Shown piece after piece: positions 6,868 to 15,010 of a stretch of DNA of 33,014 nt. Position 1 is the first letter of the stretch; each line of letters begins with the position of its first letter. The translations under genes were made by a program, and so were the position numbers. The notes beneath the pieces are model-generated. The model saw only the letters and a program-made list of their open reading frames with translations. It searched no databases and was not told where the DNA came from. The DNA lies in the NCBI GenBank assembly GCA_030848545.1, contig JAVDCA010000046.1:1-33014 (forward strand), written 5' to 3'. The stretch comes from Astrobacterium formosum (GTDB lineage: Bacteria > Pseudomonadota > Alphaproteobacteria > Rhizobiales > Xanthobacteraceae).

Positions 6868-7890
6868 TCAGAGCCACGGGCAGACGAGCAGCTCGGCGGT
6901 GCCCTTCCACTCGTTGGTCTCGCCGCCGGCGCCGGACTCGGAATTCAGGAGCTTGCGGCCGGCGCTCTCGTTGGTCGCGCCGACCACCAGGAGGTCGGGC
7001 TGCAGGCCGAGCGGCAGGCCGTAGTCGCCCTTCTGGCCGGTGAGCGCGGCGCGCGCCGTCTTGTAGTGGGTGGCGTCGAGGGCCTGCTTCGAACCCCAGG
7101 CCATCTGCCAGAAGCCGAAGCCCACATTGCCGCGCGCGTCCGCGCCATACAGGAACTCTTTGTTCATGAACACGCGATCGTCGCGGGGATCGTCCTTGGC
7201 GACGAACTGGAAGTCCTTGCGCTTCTGCAGGATGAACGGCTTGAGCGGCATCTTGGTGCAGAGCAGGAACCAGGGCTCGCCCGAACCGTTGTCGGTGTTG
7301 GCGACCGACTGCGGGACGCCGGCGGCGTCGAGCACCGGATGATCGGTGTCGAAGTAATACTGGGCGTCATAGCACTTCAAGGTCCAAGCGGCTTTGACCA
7401 TGGCCCATACCATCGACTCCCACTCGGAGCCGGTCGACTGGCCCATCATCTCGAACAGCGGCGTGTAGATGCCGAGATTGTCGGTCTCGATGTCGTCCCT
7501 GTCGACGCCGACGGTCAGTTCGAGGGGCTTTTCCTTGATGGCGTAGTCGTGCTGTTCGAGGCTGTGGATGACGCGGGGGCCGATCCATTCGCGCACCCGC
7601 GGGATCTTGCCGAGCCAGCCGTACTTCTGCTCCTTCGTCGACGAAGGCACCACGGTGCAGACGCGCTGGTACAGCGACGGCGCCTGACCGAGACCCTTTT
7701 GGAACGAGGTCTTGAAGCCCGCGCGCAGGCTGTCGAGATTGGCGCCGTTGACCAGCATGGCGAGGGTTAAGCCACCGACCTCGTGCGAGGAGGCCGGCGC
7801 GGTCGCATAGGCCAGGACGCCGAGGCAGACGATCAGGCCGATCGGCAAAACCCACTTGTGGAAATTGACCCACTTGTAGAACTTGGACAT
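6868..7890 (-). CDS. Major capsid protein (Mu gpT-like) with N-terminal signal-like extension
   Basis: 340 aa. From residue 45 (MLVNGANLDSLRAGFKTSFQKGL) the sequence is a typical Mu gpT major head subunit, including the W-G-rich segments EQKYGWLGKIPRVREWIGPRV, FDTDHPVLD, and a C-terminus ending ELLVCPWL. Residues 1-44 are unusual for the family. A basic start (KFYKWVNFHK) is followed by a hydrophobic core (residues about 14-30) and ATAPASS, so it resembles a signal peptide or TM anchor. ATG 7890 has a good GGAG ribosome-binding site, whereas ATG 7758, where a normal gpT would begin, has none obvious. The extension therefore looks translated. Confidence 0.88.
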   Translation of the reverse strand: MSKFYKWVNFHKWVLPIGLIVCLGVLAYATAPASSHEVGGLTLAMLVNGANLDSLRAGFKTSFQKGLGQAPSLYQRVCTVVPSSTKEQKYGWLGKIPRVREWIGPRVIHSLEQHDYAIKEKPLELTVGVDRDDIETDNLGIYTPLFEMMGQSTGSEWESMVWAMVKAAWTLKCYDAQYYFDTDHPVLDAAGVPQSVANTDNGSGEPWFLLCTKMPLKPFILQKRKDFQFVAKDDPRDDRVFMNKEFLYGADARGNVGFGFWQMAWGSKQALDATHYKTARAALTGQKGDYGLPLGLQPDLLVVGATNESAGRKLLNSESGAGGETNEWKGTAELLVCPWL

Positions 7891-7937
7891 GGAGTGCTCC
7901 GGTTACGATTGTGTCTTGGCTGTCTCTTGATCGCCCG

Positions 7938-8711
7938 TCAGTCACGCTCGATCTCGAAGAGGGCGTTGGCGACCGTCGCGGTGGCGTTGGTGCCACCGAC
8001 CGTGAGCGAGAGGTCGTCGCCGACCGCGACCACGTTGGCGGCGCTCGGCGTGGCCGAGTCCTTATCGCCGGCGGCGGAGCCGGCTTGCGTGATGGTGACG
8101 ACGCCATCGGTGACGGCAACGCCGTTGATCTTGGCGGTCAGGGTCGCGTCGCCGGTCGTCAGCACGCCTTCGGTCACCGACCAGATTTTGACGATCCGGC
8201 CCGCATGGATGGAGAGCTGGCGGTACACGTTGGCACCGACCAGGGTTGCGATCCGCACCGGGACGAAGACGCGGCGTGTCTGCAGATAGGCGGCGAGCGC
8301 CGCCTCGGACACCAGCACATGTACGCCGAGACTGTCGACGCCGAGGATGATGCCGGCGACCGAACGGGTGTTGGAGCCGTGGGTCTTGGCGACGGTCTGG
8401 TCGTCGACCGCGTAGCAGAGCTTGCCGACATCGGTCTCGGCGATCGCGTCGGCGTCGGCCGAGTTGACGAACCGGAACACACCCTCGCGATACCTGACAC
8501 TGAGGTCGCCGGCGCTGCCGCCGGAATTATCGACCTGCTCCCAGGCGACGCCGATGCCGCGCAGCCCGAGGACGGTCGCGCCCTTGGTGGCGTAGCCGGC
8601 GGCGTTGCGCATCAGCAGGGCGCCCGCGAACACCTTCACGGCGGCGAGCGGGGCAGACTTCATCTCGCCTTCAAGGCGGGGCGTGTTGCGATCGGCGGTG
8701 AGCGCGGTCAT
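7938..8711 (-). CDS. Capsid decoration-like protein
   Basis: 257 aa, starting MTALTADRNTPRLEGEMKSAPLAAVKVFAGALLMRNAAGYATKGATVLG. The N-terminal 130 residues match the style of phage cement/decoration proteins placed between protease and capsid genes ('AGAL...N..GYA..G.....G.GVA.E.VDN..G.AG...V.YR.GVF.F.NS'). Residues about 180-257 form a beta-rich Thr/Val/Gly-rich domain, probably surface exposed. The start overlaps nothing: 43 nt separate it from the protease stop, with GGAGA upstream. Its role would be stabilising the mature head lattice. The family assignment is by pattern and position. Confidence 0.75.
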   Translation of the reverse strand: MTALTADRNTPRLEGEMKSAPLAAVKVFAGALLMRNAAGYATKGATVLGLRGIGVAWEQVDNSGGSAGDLSVRYREGVFRFVNSADADAIAETDVGKLCYAVDDQTVAKTHGSNTRSVAGIILGVDSLGVHVLVSEAALAAYLQTRRVFVPVRIATLVGANVYRQLSIHAGRIVKIWSVTEGVLTTGDATLTAKINGVAVTDGVVTITQAGSAAGDKDSATPSAANVVAVGDDLSLTVGGTNATATVANALFEIERD

Positions 8712-8754
8712 GGACTAAGTAGTCTCCAGTGACGGTGAGGCGGCAGGGGCGGCG

Positions 8755-9813
8755 TTACGCCGCCTGCTCGGCCTGTTCGGCTTCCAGGGTTTTGCGGTAG
8801 GCCTCGGGGTCGAGGCCGAGGAGCTTGCAGGTGTGGAGCTGCTCGGAGTTGAGCGCGATCTTGCCGTCCTTGGTGGCCGGCGGATCGACCCGGGCGCCCG
8901 ACGGTCCGATGATCGGCATGGCGCCGATCTCCTTCTCGACACGCGCCGCGTCGGCAGCATGCATGGCGATGTAGTGGTCGCGCAGCGGCTTGACGCCGAC
9001 GCGGCCTCTGGCGATCTCGCCGTCGACGTAAGTGGTGGCGCGCGCCTTGGCGCCGTCGGACTGCAGGGTGGCGAGCGTGGTGGAGACGGTGGCGAGCTCG
9101 GTCTGCAGGGCCGTGATAACCGCGGCCTGGTCCTGGCCGGCGCGGGTGGCGAGCGTCGTCACCGCGGTGGCGATCGCCGTCACATCGGCGTCGTCCTTCA
9201 GGCCGGCCGCCTTGGCGATCGGGGCGAGCGCCGATTGCAGCGCCGGCTTGTCCTTGAGGGCACGGATCGCGGCCAGGATGGCCGCCTCGTCGGCGTCGGC
9301 CGCCAAGCCGAGCATTTCACGCAGCTTCGTGAGGTCCATAGGGACTCCTTCAGAGTGAAGCGCGGCGATGCCGCGCAGGTTCGGCGTGTTGGTCAGGGAG
9401 GCACGCAGGAAGCGCAGCACGTTGCCCTTGGGGTCGTGCGCGAAGACCGGTGAGATGCCCCGGTAGGCATGGCCGGCGACCAGGTCGCGGCCGATGTCGG
9501 TCCAGTCGACCCGGCCCCACAGTCCGTCGTCGCGCGCCTCGGCGGCGACCACCCAGCCGCGCGCCGGCGCCGGCAGACCCTTGGGGGCGGCGAGATCGGT
9601 CGAATGGCACTCGTCGATCGCGAGCTTGCCGCCCGCAGCCTGCAGGCTCGCCTCGGCGAGGGCAGTGAGGTTTGCGGCGCGATACGGACCGCGGCCGTCG
9701 ACCGTGGTGACGACGCCGCCTTCGCCCGCCGGAAACAGCATCACCCATTCGGGCGCGCCGGCCTCGGCGTTGAGCGACAAGTAAATCGACGATGTTGCGT
9801 TGACCCCGGACAT
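8755..9813 (-). CDS. Head maturation protease/scaffold (Mu protein I-like)
   Basis: 352 aa from ATG 9813 (MSGVNATSSIYLSLNAEAGAPEWVMLFPAGEG). The N-terminal half contains IDECHSTDLAAPKGLPAPARGWVVAAEARDDGLWGRVDWT and AYRGISPVFAHDPKGNVLRFLRASLTNTPNL, the conserved segments of Mu-like prophage I proteins; 'YR..SP.F' and 'LTN.PNL' are diagnostic. The C-terminal half is a long Ala-rich helical scaffold region, with coiled-coil character near residues 215-260. In Mu the protease processes the scaffold and head proteins before packaging. A GTG at 9858 lies inside an 18-bp palindrome and is less likely to be the start. Confidence 0.9.
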   Translation of the reverse strand: MSGVNATSSIYLSLNAEAGAPEWVMLFPAGEGGVVTTVDGRGPYRAANLTALAEASLQAAGGKLAIDECHSTDLAAPKGLPAPARGWVVAAEARDDGLWGRVDWTDIGRDLVAGHAYRGISPVFAHDPKGNVLRFLRASLTNTPNLRGIAALHSEGVPMDLTKLREMLGLAADADEAAILAAIRALKDKPALQSALAPIAKAAGLKDDADVTAIATAVTTLATRAGQDQAAVITALQTELATVSTTLATLQSDGAKARATTYVDGEIARGRVGVKPLRDHYIAMHAADAARVEKEIGAMPIIGPSGARVDPPATKDGKIALNSEQLHTCKLLGLDPEAYRKTLEAEQAEQAA

Positions 9814-9849
9814 GGGGTCACAATCGTCCCTGCGCCGAGCGAATCTCAA

Positions 9850-9867
9850 CCCTGACACGTGTCAGGG
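9850..9867. promoter_or_regulatory. 18-bp perfect palindrome upstream of the protease gene
   Basis: CCCTGACACGTGTCAGGG is perfectly self-complementary and lies in the 79-bp gap between the small membrane gene (ends 9893) and the protease start (9813). No T-tract follows, so a dimeric protein operator or RNA stem is more likely than a terminator. A GANTC site (GAATC, 9841-9845) is 5 bp away. Confidence 0.6.
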
Positions 9868-9892
9868 GCATGTTGGGGATCGGCGCCGGCGG

Positions 9893-10015
9893 TCAGATCA
9901 GCAGCACGGCAATCCCGATCGAGACGGCCGCGACGATCGCCAGCCACAAGACGATGTCGGCCGGCGTCCAGTCATCGCCGCCGTAGTCCGGGGATCGCTC
10001 GTAGCCGCTCGCCAT
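9893..10015 (-). CDS. Small single-pass membrane protein (40 aa)
   Basis: MASGYERSPDYGGDDWTPAD is followed by a strongly hydrophobic C-terminal helix (IVLWLAIVAAVSIGIAVLLI), suggesting a C-tail-anchored membrane protein. The same frame is open upstream to an ATG at 10246 that overlaps the previous stop (TGATG) and would give 117 aa. The upstream 77 residues are Pro/Arg/Gly-rich and cover a long inverted repeat, so I prefer the short form. No clear ribosome-binding site is seen for 10015, which leaves the start uncertain. The function is unknown. Confidence 0.5.
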   Translation of the reverse strand: MASGYERSPDYGGDDWTPADIVLWLAIVAAVSIGIAVLLI

Positions 10016-10163
10016 GGGCCGACTGTAGACCGATCCCGCCGGCCAGGCGACTGCAGTCTCGGGACCTTCCGACTCCCGGCCTTCGCCGGCCTGTTTTCGG
10101 GTCGATTTTGGCTCCCACGGTGCTCCGGCGGGTTTCGAGAGCCCCGGTCTCGTCCTTGCAGCC

Positions 10164-10185
10164 CCGTTCAAGGGGTTTTGAACGG
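10164..10185. repeat. 8-bp perfect inverted repeat in the 10016-10245 low-coding stretch
   Basis: CCGTTCAA (10164-10171) and TTGAACGG (10178-10185) flank GGGGTT. GCCCC at 10161-10165 and GGGGC at 10191-10195 could extend the fold. A second hairpin CCGGC-CTTC-GCCGG lies near 10078-10091. The surrounding 230 bp lack convincing coding character although they sit inside the head operon. Confidence 0.5.
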
Positions 10186-10245
10186 CTTGTGGGGCAGGAA
10201 GCCATCGACGGGCGTCAACCGTAGCCCCGGAGGGCGGAAAAGCCA

Positions 10246-10479
10246 TCAGCGGCCCGGATTCGGGGTTTCGGTCGGAACGATCCGGTATCCGCCAGCGTCG
10301 TCCGGCTCGATGGTGCCGGCGCCGGCGGCGCGCAGGGCTGCGTAGCTCAGGCCGGGCTGGTCGATTTGGTCATCGGGACCGATCACGTCGCGGGAGTCGC
10401 CGAGGACGCCGTCGCCGGCATATCGCGTCATGATGACGACCCGGTCGCCTTCGACATGGAAGAAGCTGGTCACCGTCAT
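10246..10479 (-). CDS. Small protein coupled to the MuF-metallopeptidase gene; candidate immunity protein
   Basis: 77 aa, MTVTSFFHVEGDRVVIMTRYAGDGVLGDSRDVIGPDDQID..., acidic, with two short beta-rich stretches and no TM segment. Its ATG overlaps the MuF stop by one base (TGATG), so the two are translationally coupled. In polymorphic toxin systems, including MuF-type phage toxins, a small immunity gene commonly follows the toxin gene directly, which makes this a candidate. The sequence matches no immunity family I know, so the role is inferred from position only. It could equally be an ordinary small head protein. Confidence 0.7.
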   Translation of the reverse strand: MTVTSFFHVEGDRVVIMTRYAGDGVLGDSRDVIGPDDQIDQPGLSYAALRAAGAGTIEPDDAGGYRIVPTETPNPGR

Positions 10480-11828
10480 CAGAGGCTCTCCAGCAGCGTC
10501 CGCACAAAGGCGGCGGCGCGCGGAAACAGGTCGAGCAGCGAAGGGATTTTACTCGCGGTGCCCCGACCCTGCAACTGGGCGAATATTTCCGCGAATGTCT
10601 CCTGGCGGCCGGCTACGCCGGCCTGGAGAAAGTACCGATCGACTGCGGCTACGCCGGCCGCCTGCGAGATCAAGTCGGTGTGGTAGGCGAGCCCGAACGC
10701 CTCGCCGTGGCTCGCATCGCCAACCGCCCGGTCGAGGGCGTGTCCGATCTCGTGGTTGATCACCCCGATCGTGCGGTCGGTGGCCTGCCAACGACCCGTC
10801 CGACTGAGATAGGTCTCGGCGACAATGACGCGATCCCCTTGCAGGCGGCTCTGGAACAGGCCGTCCAAATTGGCGTAGGTGCTGCCGGCCGGCCAGCCGC
10901 GCGGCGTGCCGGCTTCGGCGATGATGTCGGTTATCCGCGCGGCCGCGTGAATCGTGATCCCGGACGATCTCAGTTTGTCGGTGACCTGTGACGGCAGCGC
11001 CGCAACGGCGTCCGAGACGCGCCGCCTGAAGTCATCGGAGACGGAGCCGGAGAACTGCACGGACAGTGGCGGCGCCGGTGGGGGCGTGGGCGGAACGCCG
11101 CCGTCGTCGCGCGGTGGCAGCGCGCCCGGCCGATAGGCGAAGCCGGGATCGATGCCGCGCGGCACCTGGATCGTCCGGGCTCCGGCCGCCGTACGGATGG
11201 TGCGCTCCTCCATGACCACGTCCGGAGCGCGCTCCGACACTTTCAGGCCGTAGCGGGCAAGGTCGCGCTCGTTGAGACTCATGACGCTGCAGCGGCAGTT
11301 CCAGCCGTTGGGCGGAAAATGCGTCTGCCACCAGGGATCATCGACCGGCAGGACGGTGTCGTGCCATTCGGCGTGCAGGGGCCGCACGCGTGCATCCATC
11401 ACGGCGACGTAGCGCAGATAGGGCCGAGTTTTTTTGACGCGCTGGATCTGCTCCCAGCGTCCCGCCGCATAGGCCATGCGCAGGTTCGTCTGAAAAATGA
11501 CGCGGCTTCTCCAGGCGCGCGAGCCCTTGTAGCTCCAGCCGTGGGTAGCCACGATATGGTCGAAGTCGGCACGGAACTGGGCGAGGGTGCGGCCTTCGGC
11601 GATGGCGCGATTGACGGCCTCGTGAAAATCCGCGAGCAGCGCCTCGCTCTGGGCGCCGGCGACCACGAAGGCGCGCGAATGCATCTCCTGCCAGATGTCG
11701 GTCCAGGCCTGCGTCGGCAAGTCGATCTTGCGCCGCAGGAAGTCGATCGCCTCCTGGGGATCGACCGCGAAGGGCACCGCCTCCGCGGCGCCGAGGGCGA
11801 AGCCGCCGCAGTGGTGGCACGCGCGCAT
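10479..11828 (-). CDS. MuF-type head morphogenesis protein with C-terminal lethal-factor-like metallopeptidase domain
   Basis: 449 aa. Residues about 25-190 form the phage Mu F/SPP1 gp7-type minor head domain: TNLRMAYAAGRW, YLRYVAVMDARVRPLHAEWHDTVLPVDDPWWQTHFPPNGWNCRC. An N-terminal CHHC pair lies at residues 4-7. A Pro-rich linker (residues about 236-256) leads to a second domain, residues 257-449, with VINHEIGHALDRA. H359-E360-x-x-H363 is a zincin motif whose context resembles anthrax lethal factor (HExGHAxD). Downstream ETFAEIF (E410 or E414) supplies the expected third zinc ligand. Such fusions are known as MuF polymorphic toxins. ATG follows the portal stop directly (TAGATG). The domain may be injected with the DNA or act on host proteins; the target is unknown. 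Confidence 0.88.
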   Translation of the reverse strand: MRACHHCGGFALGAAEAVPFAVDPQEAIDFLRRKIDLPTQAWTDIWQEMHSRAFVVAGAQSEALLADFHEAVNRAIAEGRTLAQFRADFDHIVATHGWSYKGSRAWRSRVIFQTNLRMAYAAGRWEQIQRVKKTRPYLRYVAVMDARVRPLHAEWHDTVLPVDDPWWQTHFPPNGWNCRCSVMSLNERDLARYGLKVSERAPDVVMEERTIRTAAGARTIQVPRGIDPGFAYRPGALPPRDDGGVPPTPPPAPPLSVQFSGSVSDDFRRRVSDAVAALPSQVTDKLRSSGITIHAAARITDIIAEAGTPRGWPAGSTYANLDGLFQSRLQGDRVIVAETYLSRTGRWQATDRTIGVINHEIGHALDRAVGDASHGEAFGLAYHTDLISQAAGVAAVDRYFLQAGVAGRQETFAEIFAQLQGRGTASKIPSLLDLFPRAAAFVRTLLESL

Positions 11829-13373
11829 CTACTCGCCCGCAATATCAGCGCGGCCGGCGAGCTCCGCCATTGCCAGCGCCATCCGCATCAGCCGCGTGAA
11901 CTGCGCGCGAGGCATGTTCGGTGCGGCGCGGGTCAGCGCTTCCTCGATCGCCTGCAGCGACGCGGCGCCGTCGACCAGGCCGCGGACGTAGTCGATCATC
12001 TGGTCGGTACCGGCCTGCGCCACGTCCTCGGCCTGGTCGGCAAGCTCGTCGATCGCGTCGCGCGCACGTGCGGCTTGCCGCGCCGCCTGCAGGGCCGGCG
12101 CCGCGGGTGGTGCAGCCGGCGCGACGCTGGGCGGCACCAGCAGCTCGGCGCCGGGCTCCGGGTCTGAATAGCCGAGCCGGTCGCGCACCTCGGACATCTG
12201 CACCTTGAGGCCGACCGGCACCAGCTTGGCGAGCGAGTCGGACATCTTGGCGATGTCGACCTCTTCGTTTCTGCCGATGCGCAGCCGCGGGTATTTCTGC
12301 TGTGGGCCGAATTCCAGGTCGATCCATGCCCGCACCAGGTCGCGGTTGATGATCGCCGCGAGCGCCTTGGCGTCGGCGCGCTCGATGTCCTCCTGGACCT
12401 GCCGATGCTCCTTGCCCGAACCGAGCCCGCCAGTGACGGCGTCAGTGGTGGCGGTCTGTCCGAGCACCGCCTTGGAGACTTGACGATCGAGCCAGTCGGC
12501 GCGCTTCTCGTAGAGGTCAGATCCCTGGCCGACGTTCTTGCTCTCGATGAATTCGAGCAGCATCGATTCGGGGATGATCGCTGCGCAGTCGCCCGCGATG
12601 TTGGCGACGGCCCGCATCAGGGTGTCTTTGTCCTTTGAGGTCGCACCCGACGGATATTTGCCGACACGCACCGGCTGGCCGAACGTCTGGGTGAAGATCG
12701 CCCAGTCGCGCTGGGTGAACGCCTTGAACATCCAGTTCCAGGCCGCGAGCCGCGCCAGGCCGGAGCGGATCGGCAGGCCGGACTTGGCGCGGATGACGGC
12801 GCAGATGAACTTGAACGGCGGCAGCGGCGTGTCGCCCGTGTCGCCGCGCAGGAGCGGCGTCGTGCCGTCATGGCGGGCCGGCCGGAACCAGCGCGGGTCC
12901 CGCCACTCCAGCCGCTTCGGCCACCATTGGCCGGTCGAGGTGTCCCAGACGATTTCGGTGAAACTCCAGCCCTTACCGATCGCGTCGAGCATGTTGAAGA
13001 GCTCGTCTTCCAGCTCGTCACGGGTGAGCCAGTCGCGGATCATGTCGGCCTGCTGGACGTGCAGGGGATCGTCGGAGGCGGCGTCGACCTGGATGTCGAG
13101 CTGGGCGACCGAGCGCTTGCGGGTACCGAGGACGCCCGCGTAGTGCAGATCCCGCTCCTCGATCTGTTCGGCCAGTTCCAGATAGCGCAGCGGCTCGCCT
13201 TCGTCGGCCTCCCGTAACAGCGAGGCGAGCCGGCGCGGGTTGAGGCCGTCGCCCGGATAGCCGGTGATCGGCGAGCGCACGCCGGTGATGGTCGGCCCGG
13301 CGATCTCCACCGTGAGCACTTCGCGCCGGATCGGCTGGCCGTCGGGACCGTACAGGATGGGCTTGTCGGCCAT
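11829..13373 (-). CDS. Portal protein (Mu gp29-like, DUF935)
   Basis: 514 aa from ATG 13373 (MADKPILYGPDGQPIRREVLTVEIAGPTITGVRSPI), 2 nt after the terminase stop. Typical DUF935 segments are LRYLELAEQIEERDLHYAGVLGTRKRSVAQLD, WSFTEIVWDTSTGQWWPKRLEWRDPRWFRP and RDWAIFTQTFGQPVRVGKYP, with GQTATTDAVTGGLGSGKEHRQVQEDIERADAK near residues 320-350. The protein forms the dodecameric ring at the portal vertex through which DNA is packaged. The C-terminal 100 residues are Ala/Pro-rich and helical. Its order between large terminase and MuF protein is the Mu order. Confidence 0.93.
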   Translation of the reverse strand: MADKPILYGPDGQPIRREVLTVEIAGPTITGVRSPITGYPGDGLNPRRLASLLREADEGEPLRYLELAEQIEERDLHYAGVLGTRKRSVAQLDIQVDAASDDPLHVQQADMIRDWLTRDELEDELFNMLDAIGKGWSFTEIVWDTSTGQWWPKRLEWRDPRWFRPARHDGTTPLLRGDTGDTPLPPFKFICAVIRAKSGLPIRSGLARLAAWNWMFKAFTQRDWAIFTQTFGQPVRVGKYPSGATSKDKDTLMRAVANIAGDCAAIIPESMLLEFIESKNVGQGSDLYEKRADWLDRQVSKAVLGQTATTDAVTGGLGSGKEHRQVQEDIERADAKALAAIINRDLVRAWIDLEFGPQQKYPRLRIGRNEEVDIAKMSDSLAKLVPVGLKVQMSEVRDRLGYSDPEPGAELLVPPSVAPAAPPAAPALQAARQAARARDAIDELADQAEDVAQAGTDQMIDYVRGLVDGAASLQAIEEALTRAAPNMPRAQFTRLMRMALAMAELAGRADIAGE

Positions 13374-13375
13374 GT

Positions 13376-15010
13376 TCAAATGCTCCCCCGGACTGCCGCG
13401 CCGAGAGGCGGCTGCCACCAACCGCGCTCATCCCCGTCGTCGTCGGGCGGCCCGTCTTCTCGCGCCGCGTCGGTCGCCGGCGACCGATAATCGATTTCGG
13501 CGACGTCGCTCTTGGCTGCCGCGACGGCGAGGCAGCCGGCAATCGCCGCGTCGCCATGGCGCTGGCCGCCATCGCTGCCCTTGGTGTGGGCGTTGTCCGG
13601 CACCAGCGGCACGCCCCGCACCTGCTTGATCAGGCGGAAGTCGGCCTTCACGTCGGCATCGCGCGGCAGCTCAATGGTGCGGTCCTCGAACGCCGCTTTC
13701 ATTACGGGCATGTTGGCGAGATACCAAGGCTGGGACGGCATCACCGCTTCGATGCGCAACGCGCCGTATTTCTGGATGGCGTACTCCGCCAGGAACTGGC
13801 CGTTGCCGCGGGCGTCGTGCTTGCCGGCGGCGAAGCGCGGCAGCCGGTCGACGATCCAATACAGGATTTGCTCCTGCTGGCGGAACGGCACATTGCGCAG
13901 CTCGAGGATGAACGGAGCGCGCAGCACCAGGTTGCGCTCCTCGGCGAGCGGCAGGAATACGGACAGGTCGCCGGAACGCGCGAAGTCAAAGCCGTAGAAA
14001 TGCCTCAGCCGTTGGTCGAGCTTGTCGAGGATCGGCTTCAAGTGTTCTTCAAGCCAGTCGTTGACGAACGACCGGCGCAGCTCGTCGCTCTGCAGCTCGA
14101 AGCCCTGCGGGCAGGTGAGACGCAGCACCGGCGCCTGCGCCGTCATGCACGCCTCGATCAGGGCGCCGGTGAGATAGACGCCGGAGCCCTGTGAAGGGAT
14201 GCAGTCCAGCTCTTCCGCCGCATCGCTGCCGTAGTAGTCGCGGATCTCCGCCCGGAAGGTCGCTTCGGCCTCGGGCGACCATTCCTTGCCGGTGACCAGG
14301 CAGACACGCTGATAGAGCCCCTGTTCGAGAGCATCGTCGAAGGTGCAGCGAACGACGTGGCCGCGGCGCTTCTTGGCCCGAATGTCGTTGATCAGCTCGT
14401 TGAACGGATTATCGTCGCCGTTGTGGGTCGAAATGACCAGGACCTTGCCGCCCCAGATGAGCAGCGCCATGGCGGCTTTGAGCAGGCCCATCGGATCGTC
14501 GTGGAAGGCGAATTCGTCGAGGATGACATAGCCCTGCCGGCCGCGCAGCGAGCGCGGGCGCGACGACAGGGCGACGATCTCGAAACCGGACGCGAAGGTG
14601 ATGCGGAACGCCTGGATGTTTCGCTCGGCGCCCTTGTCGTCCTGGTCGGCGAACAGGAATTCGTCGACGGCGCTGCAGGCCGGCGCGAATGCTTTCGCCC
14701 ACATTGCGCAGACGTCGATGAACTCGCGCGCCATGTCGAGATTGTAACCGATATAGAGCGTGTCCATGCCGCCGGCGGCCTTCGTCGCCCCGGACGTCAA
14801 GACCGCATCGGCACCGACCCCCCAGGTGGCGCCGATGCGGCGCGACTTGTCGGCGACGGTCAGCGGGTTCGTCGCGGTCGAGGCGAGCAACTCGCGCTGG
14901 TACGGCAACAGGATGTCGGGCAACGAGGTGCCGCGCAGGACGGCAGGCAGTGCGCCGAGCTGCTCGCGGCGGTGGCGTGCCCAGTCCTCGGCGGTGACGA
15001 GAGCGTTCAT
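13376..15010 (-). CDS. Terminase large subunit (Mu gp28-like)
   Basis: 544 aa. The N-terminal ATPase has a Walker A-like segment KSRRIGATW (residues 55-63) and Walker B YVILDEF (D165, E166), with a coupling motif VLVISTHNG near residue 190. The C-terminal RNase H-like nuclease shows YGFDFARSGDLS (D342, D348) and a late acidic residue in GGQRHGDAAIAG (D487). It powers DNA translocation into the head and makes the headful cut. The length matches Mu gp28. The start overlaps the small-subunit stop by ATGA. The C-terminal 50 residues are Asp/Pro-rich and probably flexible. Confidence 0.95.
   Translation of the reverse strand: MNALVTAEDWARHRREQLGALPAVLRGTSLPDILLPYQRELLASTATNPLTVADKSRRIGATWGVGADAVLTSGATKAAGGMDTLYIGYNLDMAREFIDVCAMWAKAFAPACSAVDEFLFADQDDKGAERNIQAFRITFASGFEIVALSSRPRSLRGRQGYVILDEFAFHDDPMGLLKAAMALLIWGGKVLVISTHNGDDNPFNELINDIRAKKRRGHVVRCTFDDALEQGLYQRVCLVTGKEWSPEAEATFRAEIRDYYGSDAAEELDCIPSQGSGVYLTGALIEACMTAQAPVLRLTCPQGFELQSDELRRSFVNDWLEEHLKPILDKLDQRLRHFYGFDFARSGDLSVFLPLAEERNLVLRAPFILELRNVPFRQQEQILYWIVDRLPRFAAGKHDARGNGQFLAEYAIQKYGALRIEAVMPSQPWYLANMPVMKAAFEDRTIELPRDADVKADFRLIKQVRGVPLVPDNAHTKGSDGGQRHGDAAIAGCLAVAAAKSDVAEIDYRSPATDAAREDGPPDDDGDERGWWQPPLGAAVRGSI

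Noticed and set aside
6778-7770. 330-codon rightward frame over the capsid gene
   Set aside because: Antisense to the gpT-like gene, without start signals; a typical high-GC shadow.
10016-10246. N-terminal extension of the 40-aa membrane protein to 117 aa
   Set aside because: The overlap start is attractive, but the added residues are low-complexity and span inverted repeats; kept only as an alternative.
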